DNA from: CAWDMN01 sp963803155
GTDB lineage: Bacteria; Acidobacteriota; Terriglobia; Versatilivoradales; Versatilivoraceae
Assembly (NCBI GenBank): GCA_963803155.1
Contig: CAWDMN010000105.1
Span: 1 to 64,000 of the forward strand
Direction: 5' to 3'
Length of the DNA: 64,000 bases
Part shown: positions 1-7,348 of the stretch, one piece after another
Position numbering within the stretch: the first letter of the stretch is position 1
Layout of the letters: every line of letters begins with the position of its first letter
Translations under genes and position numbers: made by a program
The notes under the pieces: generated by a model
Database searches by the model: none
What the model was told of the DNA's origin: nothing
What the model saw: the letters and a program-made list of their open reading frames with translations, nothing else

Positions 1-1
1 G

Positions 2-1510
2 TACCCGGATGCGCTGGTTCCGCTTGATTCCGCTTTGGCAATTCCCGCTGCCGACAACGGCGTGCCAGGCCAGACGGTGCAACCGTTCTTCGTAGATCTC
101 TACATCCCGCACGACGCATCCCCAGGCAAGCATCTTGGAAAATTGAGAGTCCAGGCGGATGGGGTGGTGCGCAAGGTGACTGTCGAGGTGGAAGTGTTGC
201 CTCTGACCCTTCCGAATCATCTCAATTTCTCGGTAGACTTGAATTGTTACAGCGCGGTTCCAACGCCTGAGGGCGTTGTCCCCGGCACTCCCGAGTACCG
301 CCGGATTGTCTGGGCCTACTACCGGCTGGCCCACGAGCATCGGGCCACGCTTGACATTCTTGGATACCACCAGACCGGTGGTGTCGAACCAGACAACGCG
401 CCGCAACTCGAGGGGGAAGGCGCCGCCACGCGCGCAAGAGATTGGCGGGATTGGGATGCACACTTTGGTCCGTTGCTCGACGGATCCGCATTTTCGGATC
501 TTCCCCGCGGTTCGGTTCCGCTTGCCAACATGTACCTCCCCTTTTTCGAGAACTGGCCGGGAGATTTCCGGAGCGGCTATCGATTTGTCCACCCGCTCCA
601 GATCAAGACTGAGCAGGAATATCGAAGCCTGATTGCCCGGCATGCCCTGGAGGCCGGTCCCGTGGAGGAAGCCTTTACCCCGGAATATCAGGAACGCGTT
701 TCCGCAGCGGCCCGCGAGTTCGCCCGCCACCTTCAGGAGCGGGGCTGGACGAACACCCGGTACTTTTATTATTTCAACAACAAGTACTATTTCAAGGATC
801 CCAAACAAGGCGGCCAGGGCTCTTCCCTTTGGCTGCTGGATGAACCCAACCACCGCGACGATGCGCGGGCGCTCAGCTTCCTGGCAAATCTGGTAAAACG
901 CGGCTTGAAAGACTATCCCCAAATACCGATTCGATTCCGGACCGACATCAGCCGGGTGGAATGGATCCGCGATCTGCTGGCCAACCAGATCGATCTCAAT
1001 TGCGTCAGCCAGAAGTTATTCGACAGAAACCGGTATCTGTTGGACGATCGCGGGCGCTTTGGCCGCGAGTACTGGCAATATGGCACAACCAACGATCCCA
1101 GCACCACGAATGTCTCGACACGCGCCTGGTGCTGGCGAGCCTGGCTGAATGGCGCCGATGGAATCGTCCCCTGGAATGCCGTCGCCGGCATGCGGGCGTG
1201 GGAGCGCCCCGAGCCACTGACGGTTTTCTATCCCGGCATGAAGTTCGGCAAGACAAAGCCGTTCCCTTCGCTGAGGCTGAAGGCCTACCGGCGTGGACAG
1301 CAGGACATAGAATATCTAGTCCTTTTGGCCAACCAGCCGGGGTGGGGCCGCGAAGCTGTGGTGCGGGCCGTTGGAGATGCGCTCGATCTATCAGGACAAG
1401 TTCGACAAACCGATTCGGAAGATGCGGGAACGATCGGTTTTGACAAAGTGAGCGACGATCAAATGGAAATAATGAAAATGCGCGTGGTGAAAGCTCTATT
1501 GCAGCGATAG
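2..1510 (+). CDS. DUF4091 / GH123-like glycoside hydrolase, 5' end missing
   Basis: The frame is open to the window edge, so the gene starts upstream; about 502 codons are visible. The first visible residues, YPDALVPL, followed by a beta-sandwich-like stretch ending near VEVLPLTLP, are typical of proteins with a DUF4091 C-terminal domain and a GH123-like barrel. A LLDEPNH motif at 833-853 fits the neighbouring Asp-Glu pair used by GH123 N-acetylgalactosaminidases. The C-terminal YRRGQQDIEYL motif is the usual DUF4091 signature. The protein is probably exported, but the signal peptide would lie outside the window. The substrate cannot be told. It has no partner gene here: the next gene is on the opposite strand about 290 bp away. 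The family is fairly certain; the enzymatic activity is inferred. Confidence 0.75.
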   Translation, partial: YPDALVPLDSALAIPAADNGVPGQTVQPFFVDLYIPHDASPGKHLGKLRVQADGVVRKVTVEVEVLPLTLPNHLNFSVDLNCYSAVPTPEGVVPGTPEYRRIVWAYYRLAHEHRATLDILGYHQTGGVEPDNAPQLEGEGAATRARDWRDWDAHFGPLLDGSAFSDLPRGSVPLANMYLPFFENWPGDFRSGYRFVHPLQIKTEQEYRSLIARHALEAGPVEEAFTPEYQERVSAAAREFARHLQERGWTNTRYFYYFNNKYYFKDPKQGGQGSSLWLLDEPNHRDDARALSFLANLVKRGLKDYPQIPIRFRTDISRVEWIRDLLANQIDLNCVSQKLFDRNRYLLDDRGRFGREYWQYGTTNDPSTTNVSTRAWCWRAWLNGADGIVPWNAVAGMRAWERPEPLTVFYPGMKFGKTKPFPSLRLKAYRRGQQDIEYLVLLANQPGWGREAVVRAVGDALDLSGQVRQTDSEDAGTIGFDKVSDDQMEIMKMRVVKALLQR

Positions 1511-1800
1511 GCGGCATGGCAAACCGCCGGGGATAGCACCGTCTACCCGTCGGACTTGTCTCGCCGCGAGCCGGGGAAGAAAGCAGAGAGGGCTTATCTG
1601 AAAGCTGATAAGTTCGCCTGAGTGGCTGCCAGCTTTTCCAGGCCAGCCAATCTTGAAATTCCACATTAGAGAATTGCCGACATCGGCCATCACCCGCCGG
1701 AAAGAACAGCGAAGCAGATCGGGCGCAAAATCTCAGCCCAAATCCGCAAGCGAGATACATGGCAAGGATATAGCGGCCTGAACGCCATAATCCCGGTTAT

Positions 1801-3873
1801 TCATGATCGCAAATCATCGAGGAATTCCGAGGATGGTTCGACACTGGTTATAAGGAGATGATCTCTCGCCCGAGTGCAAGCGACGTAAAGCAAGTGGCGT
1901 TCAGTGTCGTAAACCTCCTGCAAATCGGCTTCGTCGCCAATGGCCTCGATCCGCGATTGCAGAGGTATGACTTCGTCATCGCAGGCCATCACGGCTACAG
2001 CGCGAAATTCCAAACCTTTGGCCAGATGCATGGTGCTAATTGAAACATGGCCGTTGGAGATTGCGACGTTTTCATCAAGAACATGAAAAGGGATTCCTGA
2101 CTTTTCAATTGCAGCTTTTGCCCGCTTCAGTTGTTCTTCTGACCGGACGAACACAGCTAACTCGTGAGGCTTTACACCGGCTTTTGACAAATTAGTAATC
2201 CATTCCCCAACCACTGCAACTTCTTCTTCCTCACTCTTCAGCTTTTTAATCACAGGATCTGGACCATTGAAGACCGATACCGTGTGACTTCGGTCTTCTA
2301 CATTTCCATCAAGGTCGGCAACAGCGGAGTTCAACAATCGGTCGGCCTGTAAACGGATTTGATGTGAAGTTCGGTAGTTCACCCGCAACGTTCGAGATCT
2401 TCCCCTGATATCGACTCCGAGTGACTTCCAGGAAAAAGGTTGTTGAAAAATTCGTTGGCCCAAGTCGCCGGCAAAAAAAAGGGCATTGGGACGGTTCCCA
2501 GCGAGTGCAGCCAGAAAGCGCAATTGTGAAATACTGATGTCTTGGGCTTCATCGACAACGGTGAAATCGTAAAGTGGATTTTTAAATTTGGCCATTATCG
2601 GCGCCAGTTGGCTGAACATGGAGGAAATCGTCAACAATTTTTTGGAAGCCAGACCGCTTCGAACTTGCTCAAAAATAGCCCATAGTATTTTTCGTTGCGG
2701 TTCGGGAAGCCGCGTTTTTCTACCCAAGCGGACGACATCGCGATAAGCTTCCCAACTATTCAACTGCCAGGCATCCACCACCTGTTCCCATTCGGTGAGG
2801 AGAAAACGAAGACTAAACTTGTGACTCCCAGCGGACTGTGAGGCTTTGCGAAGGAATTCTAGAATGATATCGCGTGTTGCCAGATTGGTTGAACCGGCGT
2901 GAGTTCGATAAAGTCTGATGCCAAGGTCATCGATGGCATGGACTTCCAGCCTCTCGGCCAGCCGCGGTTCATTGCTGATGAGCCGCTTGAGCTGAGTATG
3001 AAGGGTGTTGGCCAAAATTTCTGAAAATGTGGTCAGCAGGACTCGCGCATCTGGATTGGATCGTGCCAGGAACACAGCTCGATGCAAAGCGACAATGGTT
3101 TTGCCTGTCCCCGCCGAACCACTTACCCTGGCCGGACCGCCATAGTCCTGTTCTACTAATTGCCGTTGTTGGGGGTGGAGGAAAATTGTCCATTTTTCCC
3201 ACGGGTATTCTAAAGCCCGTGATAACTCCTCGACATTGCTCATTACTCGGAAACGCCGCTGAGCATCGGGATGGTTGAAAGGATTGGTGTCCTTATCCAA
3301 GAGTTGGAGTATGCGAGGTTTGCCTCCGGTAGCCAGTTCCAGCAGTGCCTCCGCTGCTTCGCCAGGGAGATGGTCTGCCAACGTAAGCAGTGTTTCCTCC
3401 GTGGCTTTGCGGACATCGCCAAGCCACTCAGCGGGAACTCCGTAAGCAAACAAGTCGTCATCAGTACAATTTGCAAAGAGGACCTTTTGTTCCTTATCAG
3501 GCTTTTTTGCTGGAACGTAGGTCGGAACCAAGATTTCTTGAATAGTCTCCCGAATTTCAACGAACTGGGCTGCACCGGTTTTGGGATGAGTTTCCAGCTT
3601 TCGCCGCTCAGCCCAGTCATAAGCTTCATCGTGGTGGGCCACATAGCAAAGCAACAAACTCCCTTGCGTCTTGTGAACAATCAGACGTAGGCCACTGCTG
3701 ACTCGGACCGACCAGAATTTTTTGTCTTTGGCCTTGTCAAGCTTGTGAAACTGCATGCTCGGGTTGGCGGGATTTAATTGCAAATCAAAGGCTGTGGTCT
3801 TCACAGTCTTCTGCTCTTCACTGGTTAGTTTTGCCAAGCTGTCGGTAAATGTGTCGGCAATTCTAAATTCCAT
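1801..3873 (-). CDS. UvrD-type SF1 helicase with N-terminal RelE-like domain
   Basis: The protein is 690 aa. Residues 1-100 resemble the RelE/ParE toxin fold (LDKAKDKKFWSVRVSSGLRL, then CYVAHHDEAYDWA). The rest is a superfamily 1 helicase: Walker A GSAGTGKT near residue 254, DEAQD near 439, LAKGLEF near 620 and YVACTRARDHLL near the end. Such RelE-UvrD fusions are a recurring protein type near restriction-modification genes. Its start overlaps the stop of the upstream ATPase gene as TAATG, which implies translational coupling and membership in the defence operon. It probably unwinds or processes DNA for that system. Whether the RelE-like part still cuts mRNA or only binds nucleic acid is unknown. 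It is the last gene of the operon. Confidence 0.85.
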   Translation of the reverse strand: MEFRIADTFTDSLAKLTSEEQKTVKTTAFDLQLNPANPSMQFHKLDKAKDKKFWSVRVSSGLRLIVHKTQGSLLLCYVAHHDEAYDWAERRKLETHPKTGAAQFVEIRETIQEILVPTYVPAKKPDKEQKVLFANCTDDDLFAYGVPAEWLGDVRKATEETLLTLADHLPGEAAEALLELATGGKPRILQLLDKDTNPFNHPDAQRRFRVMSNVEELSRALEYPWEKWTIFLHPQQRQLVEQDYGGPARVSGSAGTGKTIVALHRAVFLARSNPDARVLLTTFSEILANTLHTQLKRLISNEPRLAERLEVHAIDDLGIRLYRTHAGSTNLATRDIILEFLRKASQSAGSHKFSLRFLLTEWEQVVDAWQLNSWEAYRDVVRLGRKTRLPEPQRKILWAIFEQVRSGLASKKLLTISSMFSQLAPIMAKFKNPLYDFTVVDEAQDISISQLRFLAALAGNRPNALFFAGDLGQRIFQQPFSWKSLGVDIRGRSRTLRVNYRTSHQIRLQADRLLNSAVADLDGNVEDRSHTVSVFNGPDPVIKKLKSEEEEVAVVGEWITNLSKAGVKPHELAVFVRSEEQLKRAKAAIEKSGIPFHVLDENVAISNGHVSISTMHLAKGLEFRAVAVMACDDEVIPLQSRIEAIGDEADLQEVYDTERHLLYVACTRARDHLLITSVEPSSEFLDDLRS

Positions 3874-5750
3874 TATTCCTTCTTGCTTATATTTGTAGGC
3901 GATTCATTCCCGCTGCCACAAGGAATGAATCCATAGCGCCCATGAATGGTCCCTGTAAACTTAATCACATTGGTTGACAACGCAACGTCGTTCGGCGGAT
4001 CTTCATTCTCCAAAATTATTATCTGGGCATCTCCGAAACTCGTCGCAAGCATGCGATAAAATGCATCCTTTACATCTCGCGAAAAGCCAACTTCATTAAT
4101 ATCCGGTTCACGATACACGACAAGTGGCGAATCAATTATGACAACCCCAGGATGTGGCATTGATTTGGATAGGCAGTACTTTAAAATTGCGACATTGAAC
4201 GCGGCATGAGTGATAGCTCTAACACCTTTGCCATGGCTATCACGTGATCGTCCAGAAATCACAAGATCCTGATCCTTATCGCTAAAAGTGACTCGATCTA
4301 GATTTGGGAAATGCCAAGCACGAAGTATAGCCTCAGCCTCCCTGCTGAATTGCTCCGTCTGATGGGTGCCAACATCTGTCGAATCAACCTTCGAATTTCG
4401 CACATTTCTTTTTGGCGATTCGATCTCTTCGAGCATGGTTTCAAGCTCCTGCACGCGTTCATAGAGTCCGAGGGCGTGCCGATATCTGTCGCGCTTTTTC
4501 TGGATTTCACGAAACGACTGGAGCGCCTTTTGTAGACGAGGATGAATATTATTTTGGATTTCAATTTCTGCGGATTTGAGCAGTGTGCGATTTGCGCTCT
4601 GTGACTCGATGAGATCCTTAATCTTTATCGAGTTGTCGACTATAGTTTCCTGAAGATCAGCGTGAAGGGCACGGATCTTTTGCGCTTCCGCCTTGCATGC
4701 ATTGCCAACCTCCTCCGGTGCAGATCTTGGGTTTTGGTGTTCTTTGTCGTGATGTTCAGCGAGTGCTCCACATACGGGACAGCGTTCTTCTTTCAGCTGT
4801 CCGAGTCTAACCCCAGCCTCTGCAATGGACTCCAATCGTCTTAAATCCGAAATGTACTGCTTTTGCAGCAGTTCAAAGCGGCTCTGTAACTCCGATAAAA
4901 CTACTATCTTTGATTCAACTTCTTGAAGGTGCACCAATGAGTTTCTGCGGCTTTCTTCAAGCGCAGCCAATGATTCCTGCTCAACATCTAGCTCTGAGTT
5001 GGCATCCTGGAAAAGCACATCGATCCTTGCAAGACCCTCCCGTAGTGTATCAGCATCACCATCGAATTTCAGTTCATCAATTTCGCTCCTCTTGCGTTCC
5101 AAAAGCAATTCTATGACTTCAGTCTTCACCTCTTGGCGTATTTTTGCAGCTTTAGGATTGTCCTTTGCAATAATCGAGGAATCATCGATGCCTGTTAGTA
5201 GTAGTCGAAAAACAGCGGCTTCCGTGGTCTTAAGCAGAATTTGTCCAGATAATATTGGAGATCTCTCGCTGATAATTGTCTCTTCATCGATCAAAATCAA
5301 TTTTGTAATATCCCGGAAGCTTAGTGCGCGTGTCTCTCCATGCATATTGATTCTAACTTTTTTCCCCACCAGCCCGGAAAGGCTCAGAAAGAAGTGAGAC
5401 ACTGTATCCTCTTTTCCTGGTTGATGCTTTGAGTCGAGGATTCGGGCGTTTTTCTTGTCCAAATGTAAATGAAAATCTCCCCCGCGAAGACTTCGCTCAA
5501 GGGTGAATGCTGAGTCATTATTTTTCGAACGAAGGCCGAGCAGAATGGTCTCGTATGGTGCAGCCTCTAGTATATCCTTGGGGGTTTTGCTTCCACCCAT
5601 CATGAAATTGATGCATTGGGCTATGAAGGTTTTTCCTGTATCCGATGGACCTGAAATCACATTTAATCCATTGCCAAACTGAACGTCAGCGTCCTGCACT
5701 CCTTTACCCTTGAGCGTCAAATGCGTGATTATCAATCCATTTTGTCTCAT
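3873..5750 (-). CDS. DUF3732-type SMC-like ATPase, ABC-three-component system
   Basis: This 625-aa protein is an ABC ATPase of the SMC/Rad50 type. Walker A GPSDTGKT is at residues 34-41, a long coiled-coil middle carries a zinc-hook-like CPVCG near residue 322, and the C-terminal half has a Walker B-like VVIIDSPL near 534. The layout and the neighbours match DUF3732, the ATPase of ABC-3C conflict systems. Its start overlaps the stop of the middle-component gene by four bases (ATGA) and its stop overlaps the helicase start. In ABC-3C systems the ATPase is thought to sense invading nucleic acid and license the effector; that role is family knowledge, not seen here. Confidence 0.82.
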   Translation of the reverse strand: MRQNGLIITHLTLKGKGVQDADVQFGNGLNVISGPSDTGKTFIAQCINFMMGGSKTPKDILEAAPYETILLGLRSKNNDSAFTLERSLRGGDFHLHLDKKNARILDSKHQPGKEDTVSHFFLSLSGLVGKKVRINMHGETRALSFRDITKLILIDEETIISERSPILSGQILLKTTEAAVFRLLLTGIDDSSIIAKDNPKAAKIRQEVKTEVIELLLERKRSEIDELKFDGDADTLREGLARIDVLFQDANSELDVEQESLAALEESRRNSLVHLQEVESKIVVLSELQSRFELLQKQYISDLRRLESIAEAGVRLGQLKEERCPVCGALAEHHDKEHQNPRSAPEEVGNACKAEAQKIRALHADLQETIVDNSIKIKDLIESQSANRTLLKSAEIEIQNNIHPRLQKALQSFREIQKKRDRYRHALGLYERVQELETMLEEIESPKRNVRNSKVDSTDVGTHQTEQFSREAEAILRAWHFPNLDRVTFSDKDQDLVISGRSRDSHGKGVRAITHAAFNVAILKYCLSKSMPHPGVVIIDSPLVVYREPDINEVGFSRDVKDAFYRMLATSFGDAQIIILENEDPPNDVALSTNVIKFTGTIHGRYGFIPCGSGNESPTNISKKE

Positions 5751-6256
5751 GGTTCATCCTCCACCCAGAGCACAGATTCCATTGTAAACTCTGCCCCCCA
5801 ACCACCAATGTTTTTGCGAGCCAACTGCTCAAGGTCGGCATCTGGCAGTTGACCGAACCTTTCCACCAACCAAGATGCTCTACTCCGCAGGTCTACAATG
5901 TACTCAGAATTCAACGAGTCCAGAAAGCTTGCAGACTGTTCAGATGCACCAAAATACACTCCCGAATTCTCGAATCGCCTTTCAATAAGTCCGCGGCTTT
6001 GAAAGAGGAGGAGTCCCTCCTGTAGTGATTTTCGTCGTACTAATAGTTCCCCCCCTCGGTGTGGCGTCTGCGGGTGGAGACCGGATGGTCCATCAGGAAT
6101 GTCATCTGAATGAACAACAAGATAATCCAAGATTACAAGACGCTGTAATGAATAGACATTTGGGAATGCATTAGTCAGGATAGTCAAGGATCGAAGTCCA
6201 ATCTCTACCGGTCCATTGAATGGCTCGACAATTCTTTTAATGCTTTCAGTTATCAT
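5747..6256 (-). CDS. ABC-three-component middle component (MC2-like)
   Basis: This is a small 169-aa protein. The segment PFNGPVEIGLRSLTILTNAF, the later LQRLVILDYLVVHSDD, HPQTPHRGGELLVRR and a C-terminal GGWGAEF match my recollection of the ABC-3C middle component 2 family, a winged-helix-like adaptor between ATPase and effector. It overlaps both neighbours by four bases (ATGA at 6253-6256 and 5747-5750), so effector, middle component and ATPase are made as a coupled set. There is no catalytic motif. The assignment to MC2 rather than another MC class is from memory of the consensus. Confidence 0.78.
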   Translation of the reverse strand: MITESIKRIVEPFNGPVEIGLRSLTILTNAFPNVYSLQRLVILDYLVVHSDDIPDGPSGLHPQTPHRGGELLVRRKSLQEGLLLFQSRGLIERRFENSGVYFGASEQSASFLDSLNSEYIVDLRSRASWLVERFGQLPDADLEQLARKNIGGWGAEFTMESVLWVEDEP

Positions 6257-7335
6257 TTAATCCACCTGACTTTCTTGTCGTTGGCTAACTGATGACAAAT
6301 ACCTCCCCGATCGCGCACTGACAGCCTGCTCACTAAAGCATGAGCAGTGAGTTGGATTGACCGGGCTGTCTTCACAACAGCAACTACACGCTGATATCCA
6401 TCCGCATGATTCTCACGTATTTCATCTCTGATGCCGACATGAACTTCGTCTTGAAGTTTCTCATATTCCCCGGGGGGGAGCGTGTCACGTGAGAACGAGC
6501 GTAGCGATTCGGCGCTATAAAATTCCAAGCGGGAATCGCTGAAATGTTCTGTAAGGTTGGTTTCGTCTGCAATGTCTGATGTTGCCGCCAATGGTCTTTT
6601 TAAATGGTCGCTGTACGCATCCAACAAAGCTCTCACATAATTTGCTTCGTGGTCAGAGAGATCAGCAGGAGGCTCTTCTTGGGGAGGCCTTTGTGGCAGC
6701 CCACCTCCAAAACGAGACACATGCCAGCGTGTCTTTGCATGCTCATCAATAAGTTGAAGTGGGGGAATCGATTGGAAAATAGAAAAGTCCAGCGTATTCA
6801 AGTGCTTCTTTAGTGAATTATTTAGTTCTATTGCACCAGTTGAAGATATTCCTAATTTGCAATAAGAGTCCCAATTGGTAATGAGTTGAGCGCGGAGTTC
6901 ATCAGGCTTTTTGAGAAAATTGGACAACTTCGTTCCTGCACCTTGTGGTGCAACAAAGTAGTATTTTCTTGGAAATGTGTAATCCCCTCGATAAGAATAG
7001 AAGACAAGCTTTCCGAGTTCCACCCAGATGTCAGAAGGTGATAGTGGAGCATTATAATGCTTACACTGGTAGTTGTCCCAAAGGGATTCGTCTTCCTTGC
7101 AGGTACCAATAACATCAAGACCCATATCTCCAGCACCGCCGCATCGGTCCACTCGGCTGTATTTTTCTCGGAGAGAATCAGCCCATTCGAGGACAAATTC
7201 TTCCCACTGTTTATCACTGAAGAGTTTTATGCGTTCGATTGCTGGAATCGGAGGACCCATTGCAGCAACATCGAGTGAAATATTGCTGAATGATTTGGGT
7301 GTTGGCAACGGCTGCAACGACAGGTTAATGGCCAT
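6253..7335 (-). CDS. ABC-3C effector with restriction-endonuclease-like N-terminus
   Basis: The protein is 360 aa. The N-terminal domain has a helix with DKQWEEFVLEWADSL, then GAGDMGLDVIG (67-77) and YQCKHY (89-94). This D...QxK arrangement is typical of Mrr/CAP4-like PD-(D/E)xK nucleases. The C-terminal part from about residue 230 fits the ABC-3C C-terminal domain that docks onto the middle component. It follows the methyltransferase stop by 13 bp and overlaps the middle-component gene, so it belongs to the same transcript. The likely job is DNA cleavage when the ATPase is triggered. The nuclease call rests on motif reading, and the exact family is not certain. Confidence 0.75.
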   Translation of the reverse strand: MAINLSLQPLPTPKSFSNISLDVAAMGPPIPAIERIKLFSDKQWEEFVLEWADSLREKYSRVDRCGGAGDMGLDVIGTCKEDESLWDNYQCKHYNAPLSPSDIWVELGKLVFYSYRGDYTFPRKYYFVAPQGAGTKLSNFLKKPDELRAQLITNWDSYCKLGISSTGAIELNNSLKKHLNTLDFSIFQSIPPLQLIDEHAKTRWHVSRFGGGLPQRPPQEEPPADLSDHEANYVRALLDAYSDHLKRPLAATSDIADETNLTEHFSDSRLEFYSAESLRSFSRDTLPPGEYEKLQDEVHVGIRDEIRENHADGYQRVVAVVKTARSIQLTAHALVSRLSVRDRGGICHQLANDKKVRWIK

Positions 7336-7348
7336 TTGCTTGACTCCC

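Noticed and set aside
1005..1760. A 251-codon minus-strand frame over the end of the DUF4091 gene
   Set aside because: Arg/Ser/Pro-rich antisense translation with no family features; most of it overlaps the real gene.
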